This document shows positions 6,675 through 14,019 of a stretch of 20,971 nucleotides of DNA, piece by piece. The stretch covers positions 1 to 20,971 of the forward strand of contig CAKQHC010000016.1 in NCBI GenBank assembly GCA_934234005.1, in the 5' to 3' direction. Each line of letters starts with the position of its first letter. Position 1 is the stretch's first letter. A model generated the notes under the pieces. It was given only the letters and a program-made list of their open reading frames with translations, was not told the origin of the DNA and ran no database searches. The stretch comes from an uncultured Methanomassiliicoccales archaeon (GTDB taxonomy: Archaea; Thermoplasmatota; Thermoplasmata; Methanomassiliicoccales; Methanomethylophilaceae). The position numbers and the translations under genes were made by a program.

Positions 6675-7601
6675 TCAGTAATTGAACATCGGTGACGAAA
6701 GGTACCTTTCGCCGGTATCTGCCAGAAGAGCCACGATTGTCTTTCCTTCGTTCTCGGGCCTCTTGGCAAGCTGGATTGCAGCCCAGATTGCCGCTCCGGA
6801 GGAAATACCTACCAGTACACCCTCTGTTTTGGCTATATTGCGTCCGGTCTCGAATGCATCATCATCTGCCACGGTTATAATCTCGTCATAGATCTTTGTG
6901 TCCAGCGTCTGCGGGACAAATCCTGCTCCGATTCCCTGGATTTTATGCGGTCCCGGATGGCCCTCGGACAGAACAGGAGATCCTTTCGGCTCCACGGCAA
7001 CCACTTTCACACCCGGATTCATGGATTTGAGGAACTGACCTACACCGGACAGCGTTCCGCCTGTTCCGACTCCCGCTACGAAGATGTCTACGTGTCCGTC
7101 CGTATCATTCCATATCTCGGGTCCGGTAGTGCTCTTGTGCACAAGGGGATTTACCATGTTGATGAACTGTCCGGGCTGGAAACTTCCGGGAGTGGATTCG
7201 GCAATCTCCTTGGCTTTGGCTATTGCTCCTTTCATTCCTTCGGATCCGGGAGTAAGCACGAGTTCCGCACCGTATGCCTTAAGGATATTTCTGCGTTCTA
7301 CAGACATGGTCTCGGGCATAGTCAGAATGATTCTGTATCCTTTGGCTGCAGCGATGGATGCCAGACCTATTCCTGTGTTTCCCGAAGTGGGTTCCACGAT
7401 AACCGATCCGGGTTTCAGTAAACCCTGCGCTTCTGCCGCTTCGATCATTCCTTTGGCAATCCTGTCCTTGACGCTTCCTGCGGGGTTAAACAACTCGAGT
7501 TTAGCCACCACTTTAGCTTTGAGATTGTTCTGTTTCTCCAATTTGGTGAATTCCACCAAGGGAGTGTGTCCTATTGTCTGTGTAATGCTTGTGTAAATCA
7601 T
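6675..7601 (-). CDS. cysK: Cysteine synthase A (O-acetylserine sulfhydrylase)
   Basis: A 308-residue PLP enzyme of fold type [11 protein letters not shown] holds the PLP lysine (about K45), [12 protein letters not shown] (72-77) is the substrate-binding loop, and [13 protein letters not shown] (about 176-188) binds the PLP phosphate. The C-terminal [11 protein letters not shown] and [12 protein letters not shown] are characteristic of CysK. It joins O-acetylserine and sulfide to make cysteine. A GTG at 7610 is also in frame and overlaps the iscU stop, but the ATG at 7601 gives the standard [17 protein letters not shown] start and has GTGAT five bases upstream. It is the last gene of the iscS-iscU-cysK operon, so cysteine synthesis is co-expressed with the desulfurase that consumes it. 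No serine acetyltransferase is in the window. Confidence 0.95.
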   Translation of the reverse strand: MIYTSITQTIGHTPLVEFTKLEKQNNLKAKVVAKLELFNPAGSVKDRIAKGMIEAAEAQGLLKPGSVIVEPTSGNTGIGLASIAAAKGYRIILTMPETMSVERRNILKAYGAELVLTPGSEGMKGAIAKAKEIAESTPGSFQPGQFINMVNPLVHKSTTGPEIWNDTDGHVDIFVAGVGTGGTLSGVGQFLKSMNPGVKVVAVEPKGSPVLSEGHPGPHKIQGIGAGFVPQTLDTKIYDEIITVADDDAFETGRNIAKTEGVLVGISSGAAIWAAIQLAKRPENEGKTIVALLADTGERYLSSPMFNY

Positions 7602-7606
7602 TTTAA

Positions 7607-8044
7607 TCACTCTTCATCGTAAACGTCTTTCTTAGGTTTTTTAAGTCCATCGATCTCGATGTTGTTTTTCTGTGCGTAGTCCCAAAGGGCTGCATGAATT
7701 GCTTCCTCTGCTAACAGAGAACAGTGAATTTTTACTACCGGGAGACCGTCCAGAGCTTCCATGACCGCTTTGTTGGTCACTTCGAGTGCTTCATAGATTG
7801 TTTTCCCCTTGACCATCTCGGTAGCCATACTGCTGGATGCCACGGCTGCTCCGCAACCGAACGTTTTGAACTTACAGTCGCGGATTACTTTTGTCTCTGG
7901 ATCTATGTCAAGATAGATCCTCATGATGTCTCCGCATTTTGCGTTTCCAACGGTTCCCACACCGGATGCGTCCTCGATTTCGCCTACGTTGCGCGGGTTC
8001 GTGAAATGGTCAATCACTTTGTCGCTGTAAACTCCGTCGTACAT
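7607..8044 (-). CDS. iscU: Fe-S cluster assembly scaffold IscU
   Basis: A 145-residue protein with the three scaffold cysteines and the key aspartate: C37 and D39 in NAKCGD, C64 in FGCGAA and C108 in [11 protein letters not shown]. It begins [18 protein letters not shown], a standard IscU/NifU N-terminal sequence. Beyond residue 128 it has a short charged tail ([11 protein letters not shown]). IscU receives sulfur from IscS and builds [2Fe-2S] and [4Fe-4S] clusters in the cytoplasm. The gene starts two bases after the iscS stop codon and runs into cysK. Its tail lacks an LPPVK chaperone-binding motif at the usual place (the sequence is GLPVVKIHC), and no hscA/hscB is visible here, as in many archaea with a minimal Isc set. 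Confidence 0.95.
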   Translation of the reverse strand: MYDGVYSDKVIDHFTNPRNVGEIEDASGVGTVGNAKCGDIMRIYLDIDPETKVIRDCKFKTFGCGAAVASSSMATEMVKGKTIYEALEVTNKAVMEALDGLPVVKIHCSLLAEEAIHAALWDYAQKNNIEIDGLKKPKKDVYDEE

Positions 8045-8046
8045 GC

Positions 8047-9246
8047 TCAGGCCTCCTTGTTCTTCTTTTGTTCTTTCACGAAATCCTCATACAATGGGGA
8101 CATGCTTCTCAGCCTCTCGACCGTCTTCTTGAGAAGGTCCACGGTATAATCGATATCCTCCACAGGCGTATTGTGGCTGACGGAGAATCTGAGCGACCCG
8201 TGCGCTTCCTCGTGTTTCAGTCCGATTGCCAGCAGAACATGCGAAGGATCCAGCGATCCGGATGCACATGCGGATCCGGTGGAGATACACACGCCACCCA
8301 TATTCATCGACATGAGAAGACTCTCCCCTTCCACGAACGCAAATCTCAGATTGGCATTGCCGGGAAGTCTTTCGATGGGGTGTCCGTTAAGCGTGGCATA
8401 TGGGATTTCGTCCAACACACGGTTGATGAGATGATCTCTGAGGGCAATCTCTTTGCTCTGGCGTTCGGCCATTTCCGATTCTGCAAGTTCTGCAGCTTTT
8501 CCGAAACCTACAACGCCGGGAACATTGGTTGTTCCTCCGCGGATTCCTCTCTCCTGTTCTCCTCCGCAGATAAGAGGATCGAGTTTGATTCCGTTCTTGA
8601 TGTATAAGAATCCCACTCCTTTGGGTCCTCCGATTTTGTGTGCGCTTGCACTCAGCAGATCTATGTTGTCACGGTTTACGTCGATGTCTATCTGTCCGTA
8701 TGCCTGAACCGCATCGGTGTGGAACAGAACCTTGTGCTTTCTTGCGATTTCACCGATTTCTCTTATGGGTTCTATTGTTCCGATTTCGTTGTTAGCCGTC
8801 ATCACTGAGATTATGGCTGTATCTGGACGGATTGCGGCTTCTACGTCTGCGGGATTAACCCTTCCGTAATGATCTACGGGAATAAACGTAGTCTCGAATC
8901 CCATTTTTTTCAGCAAATCGCAGGTGTTCAGAATTGCATGATGTTCTATCGCCGAAACAATGAGGTGCTTTCCCTTGGCATGCGGTCCGAGAACTGCGGA
9001 TTTTAATGCCCACGTATCTGCTTCGGAACCTCCGGATGTGAAGTATATCTCGTCGGATCTTGCTTTGATTACATGTGCGATTGCTTCTCTCGCTTTCAGA
9101 ACCGCATCTCTTCCGGGCCTGCCCATAGAGTGGATACTTGCGGGGTTTCCGTATTCTTCCACGAAAAACGGAAGCATTGCTTCAAGGACTTCCGGACGGA
9201 CCTGTGTCGTTGATGCGTTATCGAGATAGATCTGTTTTGTAGCCAT
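8047..9246 (-). CDS. iscS: Cysteine desulfurase IscS/NifS
   Basis: A 399-residue PLP enzyme of fold type I. It starts KQIYLDNASTTQVRPEVLEAM and holds the PLP lysine K204 in SASAHKIGGPKGVG, H103 in AIEHHAIL, and the sulfur-carrying C327 in STGSACASGSLDPSHVL on the flexible loop. The longer loop with SACASG is the group I (IscS/NifS) form. It converts cysteine to alanine and passes the persulfide sulfur to IscU and other acceptors. The ATG at 9246 has GGAGACAGGA upstream. The gene is first in the iscS-iscU-cysK operon, whose promoter carries a perfect 25-base inverted-repeat box next to the TATA-like TTAATATA; Rrf2 control is likely (inference). Confidence 0.96.
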   Translation of the reverse strand: MATKQIYLDNASTTQVRPEVLEAMLPFFVEEYGNPASIHSMGRPGRDAVLKAREAIAHVIKARSDEIYFTSGGSEADTWALKSAVLGPHAKGKHLIVSAIEHHAILNTCDLLKKMGFETTFIPVDHYGRVNPADVEAAIRPDTAIISVMTANNEIGTIEPIREIGEIARKHKVLFHTDAVQAYGQIDIDVNRDNIDLLSASAHKIGGPKGVGFLYIKNGIKLDPLICGGEQERGIRGGTTNVPGVVGFGKAAELAESEMAERQSKEIALRDHLINRVLDEIPYATLNGHPIERLPGNANLRFAFVEGESLLMSMNMGGVCISTGSACASGSLDPSHVLLAIGLKHEEAHGSLRFSVSHNTPVEDIDYTVDLLKKTVERLRSMSPLYEDFVKEQKKNKEA

Positions 9247-9271
9247 GTTCCTGTCTCCATACTACTGTTTT

Positions 9272-9282
9272 GTTTCTGAAAC
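9272..9282. promoter_or_regulatory. GTTTC-T-GAAAC inverted repeat in the iscS leader
   Basis: A perfect 5-bp inverted repeat between the Rrf2-type box and the iscS ribosome-binding site. A similar element, GTGTT-TCT-AACAC, lies at the corresponding place before metY (10698-10710); the two share GTTTCT-A-AC. It lies near the predicted transcription start. Role unknown. Confidence 0.35.
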
Positions 9283-9304
9283 TTGAATATACGACTATGT
9301 ATAT

Positions 9305-9329
9305 TAATCCTACTTTTTTAGTAGGATTA
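9305..9329. promoter_or_regulatory. Rrf2-type operator box of the iscS operon (perfect palindrome)
   Basis: TAATCCTAC (9305-9313) and GTAGGATTA (9321-9329) form perfect 9-bp arms around a 7-base spacer TTTTTTA. On the minus strand the box runs straight into the TATA-like TTAATATA, so a bound protein would block TBP/TFB. The same left half and spacer length recur before metY. Binding by the nearby Rrf2 protein is inferred. Confidence 0.65.
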
Positions 9330-9340
9330 TAGGAGATGGG

Positions 9341-9354
9341 CCGGATATTTCCGG
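9341..9354 (-). terminator. Hairpin after metY
   Basis: CCGGA (9341-9345) pairs with TCCGG (9350-9354) around a 4-base loop, and GG/CC can extend the stem past a bulge. It sits 15 bases beyond the metY stop codon and just upstream of the iscS box. No T tract follows, so it may act by stem stability or be only an mRNA end. Confidence 0.45.
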
Positions 9355-9369
9355 ACCGCCTCCCTGAAA

Positions 9370-10683
9370 TCAGATTTTTGAAAATGCCTGATCAAGATCT
9401 GCAATGATATCATCGATGTGTTCGGTTCCTATGGACAGCCTGATGGTTCCGGGGTTGATTCCCTGTTCCTTCAGTTCCTGTTCGTTGAGCTGCGAATGCG
9501 TGGTCGATGCGGGGTGGATTGCAAGAGATTTAACATCGGCTACGTTGGCAAGCAACGAGAACAGTTCCAATGCATCGATGAACTTCTTCGCTTCATTCAC
9601 TCCGCCTTTGATGTCGAAAGTGAATATGGATGCAGCTCCGTCGGGGAAATATCTCTCATACAGAGCGTGATCCGGATGTTCGGGAAGCGAAGGATGATTG
9701 ATTTTTGAGACCTTCGGATTCTTGGAGAGATATTCGATGACTTTCTTGGTGTTCTCTACATGTCTGTCAAGCCTGAGAGACAGTGTCTCCAAGCCCTGAA
9801 GGAGGACGAAAGCATTGACAGGAGATATGCATGCACCTGTGTCACGAAGGAGAATTGCTCTGATTCTTGTCACAAATGCCGTGTTTCCGAGAGCTTTGTA
9901 GAAACTGATTCCGTGGTATGAAGGATCGGGTTCCGAAAGCAGAGGGAATTTACCGTTGCCCCAATCGAATCCGTCGCCCTCGACTATGACTCCTCCGAGA
10001 ACGGTTCCATGACCTCCGATAAACTTCGTTGCGGATTCAACCACAACATCCGCTCCGTGCTCGAGAGGCCTGAACAGATACGGAGACGCAAATGTATTGT
10101 CGACAACCAACGGGATACCGTGTTTGTGGGCCACTGCGGAAAGGGCTTCCACATCAATCAGATTTGCATTGGGGTTTCCGATGGTTTCAATGAATACCGC
10201 ACGGGTGTTCTCATCAATCTGTTTCTCGAATGCATCGATTCCTTCTTCGGGATCTACGAATTTTGCGGTTATTCCGTAGGTCGGAAGCGTGTGCTCCAAC
10301 AGATTATATGTTCCGCCGTAGATCGTATTGGCCGCAACAATATTCTGTCCTGCTTTGGCAAGATTGAGGAATGTGTACGTGATTGCTGCCGCACCGGATG
10401 CAAGTGCAAGTGCTGCTGTTCCTCCTTCGAGTGCCGCAATACGTTTCTCGAAAACTTCCTGCGTCGTATTGGTCAGACGTCCGTAAATGTTTCCCGCATC
10501 CTGAAGTCCGAAACGCGCAGCTGCGTGGTCCGAATTGTGGAACACATACGAAGTCGTCAGGTAAATCGGTACCGCACGGGAATCAGTTGCCGGATCGGCC
10601 TGCTCCTGTCCTACGTGGAGCTGAAGTGTTTCGAATTTCTGTGCCTTTTTGTTGTTGGGTCCTTTGGGAATGTTTGCTGTCAT
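9370..10683 (-). CDS. metY: O-acetylhomoserine sulfhydrylase (homocysteine synthase)
   Basis: A 437-residue Cys/Met-metabolism PLP enzyme; this length and the N-terminal [32 protein letters not shown] are typical of O-acetylhomoserine aminocarboxypropyltransferase rather than of the shorter cystathionine lyases and synthases. The PLP lysine is K220 in [18 protein letters not shown]. Other hallmarks are [23 protein letters not shown] and the C-terminal [17 protein letters not shown]. It makes homocysteine from O-acetylhomoserine and sulfide (cytoplasmic, methionine synthesis). The ATG has GGTG six bases upstream. The gene has its own promoter with a second Rrf2-type box and is followed by a hairpin, so it is a separate unit from the iscS operon but probably under the same control (inference). 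Confidence 0.95.
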   Translation of the reverse strand: MTANIPKGPNNKKAQKFETLQLHVGQEQADPATDSRAVPIYLTTSYVFHNSDHAAARFGLQDAGNIYGRLTNTTQEVFEKRIAALEGGTAALALASGAAAITYTFLNLAKAGQNIVAANTIYGGTYNLLEHTLPTYGITAKFVDPEEGIDAFEKQIDENTRAVFIETIGNPNANLIDVEALSAVAHKHGIPLVVDNTFASPYLFRPLEHGADVVVESATKFIGGHGTVLGGVIVEGDGFDWGNGKFPLLSEPDPSYHGISFYKALGNTAFVTRIRAILLRDTGACISPVNAFVLLQGLETLSLRLDRHVENTKKVIEYLSKNPKVSKINHPSLPEHPDHALYERYFPDGAASIFTFDIKGGVNEAKKFIDALELFSLLANVADVKSLAIHPASTTHSQLNEQELKEQGINPGTIRLSIGTEHIDDIIADLDQAFSKI

Positions 10684-10697
10684 CTTTTACACCTTTT

Positions 10698-10710
10698 GTG
10701 TTTCTAACAC
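10698..10710. promoter_or_regulatory. GTGTT-TCT-AACAC inverted repeat in the metY leader
   Basis: A perfect 5-bp inverted repeat with a 3-base spacer, between the metY box and its ribosome-binding site. It resembles GTTTC-T-GAAAC at 9272-9282 before iscS. The distance to the box differs (6 bases here, 22 before iscS). Confidence 0.35.
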
Positions 10711-10716
10711 TGGAAT

Positions 10717-10741
10717 TAATCCTATCTATTTAGTATGAATT
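10717..10741. promoter_or_regulatory. Rrf2-type operator box of metY
   Basis: TAATCCTAT (10717-10725), 7-base spacer CTATTTA, then GTATGAATT (10733-10741). The left arm matches the iscS box at 8 of 9 positions and the right arm at 6 of 9, with identical spacer length and similar AT-rich spacer. It covers the region where the metY TATA element must lie. Confidence 0.55.
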
Positions 10742-10866
10742 GTTGGTTTTAGTCATATATGAATAATTTGTATAAAATGCATCAAAACTATTCTAAAAAG
10801 AATACACAAAATCCACGGATCGAAGAAAATCCGACGGAACGCTACAATAATATAATATGAAAAATG

Positions 10867-10886
10867 CGGGGAGACATTGCCCCCCG
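10867..10886 (-). terminator. Hairpin after echF
   Basis: CGGGG (10867-10871) pairs with CCCCG (10882-10886) around a 10-base loop. On the minus strand it is followed by CATTTTTCATATTATA. It lies 11 bases past the echF stop codon, at the end of the six-gene ech operon. A T7 tract also occurs between the stop codon and the stem. Confidence 0.65.
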
Positions 10887-10897
10887 TTTCAAAAAAA

Positions 10898-11266
10898 TTA
10901 TTCGGTTTTTTCAGTGTTTTTTGGTTTTTCAGGAACTTTGTACACATCCGTCGTCTTCGACGTGTCCGGCGCAGTGTAGTCGGGACGCATGACAATACAG
11001 TGTTTGGGGCAGGAATCTTCACAGAATCCGCATTGTATGCAACTCATTCTCTCTATCTCGATTGTTCTTGCGGCCTTGTTGACGTGAATTGCTCCCGTAG
11101 GGCATTTCTTTCCGCATATATTGCATAATATACAACAGGATACGTCAAATTCTATGTGACCGCGGGTTCTGTCCGTATATGCCCTCGGTTCTTCGGGATA
11201 ATTGCGTGTGGCAGGTTTTGACAACAGATTCTTTATCAGCCTGGGTGCAAACTTCATTACGGCCAT
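10898..11266 (-). CDS. echF: Ech-type hydrogenase ferredoxin subunit EchF
   Basis: A protein of about 122 residues with two [4Fe-4S] motifs: C45-x2-C48-x2-C51-x3-C55-P and C76-x2-C79-x2-C82-x3-C86-P. It resembles EchF and the NuoI/FpoI family, carrying electrons between ferredoxin and the small subunit. The frame is open upstream to 11605, but that part overlaps echE and is not protein-like. The ATG at 11266 has GGAG eight bases upstream; an ATG at 11272 overlapping the echE stop is an alternative and would add two residues. The C-terminus after residue 98 is a charged Pro/Lys/Glu-rich tail. It is the last gene of the ech operon. Confidence 0.9.
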   Translation of the reverse strand: MAVMKFAPRLIKNLLSKPATRNYPEEPRAYTDRTRGHIEFDVSCCILCNICGKKCPTGAIHVNKAARTIEIERMSCIQCGFCEDSCPKHCIVMRPDYTAPDTSKTTDVYKVPEKPKNTEKTE

Positions 11267-11268
11267 CG

Positions 11269-12348
11269 TCATCTCTCCGTACAGCTGATGCAGGGGTCTA
11301 TCGTCAGTACGAGCATCGTCACATCCTGCAGCTGACATCCCTGAAGCGTTTTCACCAATGCGGGGATGTTTATATTCGTCGGAGTTCTGACCCTGGCGCG
11401 GCTGAGGTATTTTGTTCCGTTTCCCTGAACGTAATAAAATCCTTCTCCGCGGGGCTGCTCCACTCTGAATGCGAAATCGCCTTTCGGCACCGGCCCTTTC
11501 ACCGACGTACAATATTCTCCGCCGGGAATTGAACGTATGGCTTCTCTGATAAGATTCATGGATTGGATAAGTTCGTCTACCCTCACCATGCATCTGGACC
11601 AGCAATCGCCTTCGTCATACAGAATGGGTTCAAAGCCCAAACTTCTGTACGTGGAATCGGCAGATCTGACATCGTTGTCTACGCCTGATCCGCGTGCTAC
11701 AGGCCCCACGGCGCTGAGATCGGCAATCTCTTGTTTGGTGAGAATGCCTGTGCCGCACATCCTGTTTCTGACCGACGAATCCTTCATGAACACGAGTCCG
11801 GTCTTCCTGACCTCTTCCTCTATTCTGTCGCAGACTCCGGATACTTTGGAAAGCAGTTCCGGAGATACGTCTTTGCGGACGCCGCCTATCTTGCAGAACG
11901 ACATCACCACTCTTGCTCCGGTAATTTCTTCAAAAACATCGAGAACCTCTTCGCGTATCCTCCAACAGTGCATAAATAAAGAATCGAATCCGAATGCGTC
12001 GGCAAGCAAACCCAACCAGAGAAGGTGGCTGTGGACTCTTGAAAGTTCCAGGAATATTACCCTGAGATACTTCGCCCTATCTGGGATTTCCACGTCCATT
12101 AAGCCTTCGACAGCGCTGGTATATCCGTAACTGTGACCGAAACTGCATATCCCGCATACCCGTTCCATGATGTAAGTCATCTGCTCGTAATCATGATTCT
12201 CGGCCAGTTTTTCCAATCCTCTGTGAACATATCCTATGGACGGGACTGCTCTGACTACTGTCTCGTCTTCCAGCTCCAGATCCAAATGGATCGGTTCCGG
12301 AAGCGCTGGATGCTGCGGTCCGAAAGGAACGATTGTCCTCTTACTCAT
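11269..12348 (-). CDS. echE: Ech-type [NiFe] hydrogenase large (catalytic) subunit EchE
   Basis: A 359-residue protein beginning MSKRTIVPFGPQHPALPEPIHLDLELE. Both nickel-binding motifs are intact: RVCGICSFGHS (C65, C68, H72) and DPCISC (C353, C356) three residues before the end. This separates a true hydrogenase from the related NuoD/FpoD subunits, which lack these cysteines. The protein ends right after the second motif (CTER), so there is no C-terminal peptide to be removed during maturation, as described for EchE of Methanosarcina barkeri. It catalyses reversible proton reduction to H2 at the membrane complex. The ATG at 12348 overlaps the echD stop as ATGA and has GGAGG eight bases upstream. 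Confidence 0.95.
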   Translation of the reverse strand: MSKRTIVPFGPQHPALPEPIHLDLELEDETVVRAVPSIGYVHRGLEKLAENHDYEQMTYIMERVCGICSFGHSYGYTSAVEGLMDVEIPDRAKYLRVIFLELSRVHSHLLWLGLLADAFGFDSLFMHCWRIREEVLDVFEEITGARVVMSFCKIGGVRKDVSPELLSKVSGVCDRIEEEVRKTGLVFMKDSSVRNRMCGTGILTKQEIADLSAVGPVARGSGVDNDVRSADSTYRSLGFEPILYDEGDCWSRCMVRVDELIQSMNLIREAIRSIPGGEYCTSVKGPVPKGDFAFRVEQPRGEGFYYVQGNGTKYLSRARVRTPTNINIPALVKTLQGCQLQDVTMLVLTIDPCISCTER

Positions 12349-12704
12349 TGGACGGCCTCCTTTTCTTCCGAACCTTTCCACGGCGTCTTGACAGACATTC
12401 TGAAGAAATTGCCTTTGTAATCCAATTTGCTTTCTTCGAAATCCACCCCGAACAAATCATGTATCTCGTTCTCGTAAACGAATGCTGCCCAATATTCGGG
12501 AGTTATGCTTCTGATTGCTTTGCCGAATGGCACGGCAGTCCTGTAGCATATCATTTCATGATCCTTATCGAAAGTGTATATCAGCTCGGTTTCTCCCTGC
12601 TTCGTCACACCGCAGATCTGTACCATGCGGTATCCGTCGGAATGCAGTTTCTGTGCTGTCTCCAATACATTGTCGCATCCGATTTCGATAAAATCCTGCT
12701 TCAT
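12345..12704 (-). CDS. echD: Ech-type hydrogenase subunit EchD (NuoC/FpoC-like)
   Basis: A protein of about 119 residues with the NuoC-like 30 kDa-subunit fold: YRTAVPFGKAIRSITPEYWAAFVYENEIHDLFGVDFEE is the recognisable core (ENEIHDLFGV is the family signature). The ATG at 12704 overlaps the echC stop as ATGA and has GGAGGG six bases upstream; the longer open frame to 12797 overlaps echC and is not used. The subunit links the large subunit to the membrane arm and has no cofactor. It lies between echC and echE. Confidence 0.9.
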   Translation of the reverse strand: MKQDFIEIGCDNVLETAQKLHSDGYRMVQICGVTKQGETELIYTFDKDHEMICYRTAVPFGKAIRSITPEYWAAFVYENEIHDLFGVDFEESKLDYKGNFFRMSVKTPWKGSEEKEAVQ

Positions 12705-13138
12705 TTCTTTCCCTCCTTTACAGCCTTCTGCTTCTCGTCCAAAACGGCCAATCCCTTTACTACCCCGTCTATAATGGACTCGGGTCTTGCCGCACATCCC
12801 GGAACATAAACATCCACCGGAATCACTGTATCTACGCCCCCCAGAATATTATAGCATTCGCGGAAGATTCCTCCGGAACACGCACATATTCCGACAGCCA
12901 CAACAACCTTCGGTTCCGGCATCTGATCGTACAACTGTTTTACGACTTTCTTATTCTGGTCGTTTACAGCGCCGGTAATCAACAGAATGTCCGCCTGCTT
13001 CGGATCGCCCGTATTTATTATTCCGAATCTCTCGACGTCATACAACGGCGTGAGACATGCCAACACCTCTATGTCGCATCCGTTGCAACTCGATGCATCA
13101 TAATGAAGTATCCATGGCGATTTTGTAGAATATGACAT
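12701..13138 (-). CDS. echC: Ech-type hydrogenase small subunit EchC (NuoB-like)
   Basis: A protein of about 145 residues, MSYSTKSPWILHYDASSCNGC at its start. The proximal [4Fe-4S] cluster ligands are visible: C18 and C21 in SCNGC, C85 in VGICACSGG and C115 in VPGCAARPE. The short form with a single cluster is typical of Ech and NuoB-type small subunits. It transfers electrons between EchF and the Ni-Fe site of EchE. The ATG at 13138 has GAGGTG upstream and begins 11 bases after the echB stop; the longer open frame to 13207 lies inside echB. Confidence 0.93.
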   Translation of the reverse strand: MSYSTKSPWILHYDASSCNGCDIEVLACLTPLYDVERFGIINTGDPKQADILLITGAVNDQNKKVVKQLYDQMPEPKVVVAVGICACSGGIFRECYNILGGVDTVIPVDVYVPGCAARPESIIDGVVKGLAVLDEKQKAVKEGKK

Positions 13139-13149
13139 TTTGAAACACC

Positions 13150-14019
13150 TCACAAATAAAGAATTGCCGCCACATTCAGAACTCCGAACACGACCGCAAC
13201 CAACCATCCGCTTTTGAGTGCGGTCTGCCAGGTCATTCTGGCGAATCCGTTGTCAATCAAAATCTCCAGGAAGAATACTATGGCTGCTGCAGCGATTCCG
13301 ACCGATGCCCACAGAACGCTTCCGTCCAGGAAAAACAGTGCTACCATTCCCAGGAGCATTATATTCTCGTACCAATGTGCAACCTCTATCATAGCCAAGG
13401 TTCTTCCGGAAAACTCCGTGGTCAATCCTCTCACAAGATCCTGATGCGCATGATGCGACATACTGAGATCAAACGGAGATTTTCTCATCTTTACCGTCAG
13501 TCCGAATACGAATGCTATAAACAGCCCTGCCATTGTCAGAGACGGCAGGGTTCCGCTGTCTATTATGTCCGAAACCGAAAACGAACCTGCTGTTAGATAG
13601 AATCCTATAGCCATCAGCAGAAAAATAGGTTCGAATGCCATAGCGGCATAAAGCTCCCTCTGAGCACCGATCTGGGAGAACGGCGATCCGGAAGAATAAG
13701 CCGCCAGTATCAAAAACGTCTCGCCGAGCGTGAGAGTAAACACCGTCAGCAGGAGATCCTGTCCGGCGAAAAACAAAATGCCGGTTGCGATGATAAAGAA
13801 CAGATAAACTCCCACATAGAAATCCTGTACATGGTTTGACGTGATCTGTTCCTTTTCGAGGAATTTTCTTACGTCATAATACGGCTGGGCTATCGGCGGT
13901 CCGCGTCTTCCCTGCATTCTTGCCGAAAGCTTCCTGTCGATTCCCGCGAGAAAACATCCGATTACGGGGGCAAACAACGCATAAACCAAAGCTATTGCAA
14001 TCCAATAAACAGTATTCAT
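13150..14019 (-). CDS. echB: Ech-type hydrogenase membrane subunit EchB (NuoH-like)
   Basis: A protein of about 289 residues with roughly eight membrane-spanning segments. The loop GIDRKLSARMQGRRGPPIAQPYYDVRKFL after the first segment and EFSGRTLAMIEVAHWYE near the C-terminus are conserved in the NuoH/FpoH/EchB family, which anchors the hydrophilic arm and couples to ion movement. The ATG at 14019 overlaps the echA stop as ATGA, with GGAGG nine bases upstream; an ATG at 14028 touches the ribosome-binding site and is less likely. Confidence 0.93.
   Translation of the reverse strand: MNTVYWIAIALVYALFAPVIGCFLAGIDRKLSARMQGRRGPPIAQPYYDVRKFLEKEQITSNHVQDFYVGVYLFFIIATGILFFAGQDLLLTVFTLTLGETFLILAAYSSGSPFSQIGAQRELYAAMAFEPIFLLMAIGFYLTAGSFSVSDIIDSGTLPSLTMAGLFIAFVFGLTVKMRKSPFDLSMSHHAHQDLVRGLTTEFSGRTLAMIEVAHWYENIMLLGMVALFFLDGSVLWASVGIAAAAIVFFLEILIDNGFARMTWQTALKSGWLVAVVFGVLNVAAILYL

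Noticed and set aside
11267..11605. Long N-terminal extension of EchF
   Set aside because: The extra 110 residues overlap echE in another frame and are arginine-rich without family similarity; a ribosome-binding site and ATG at 11266 give the normal EchF.
13588..13608. A further AATCCTA half-site near 13593
   Set aside because: It lies within the echB coding region, lacks the inverted second arm at a 7-base spacing and is not near a start codon.
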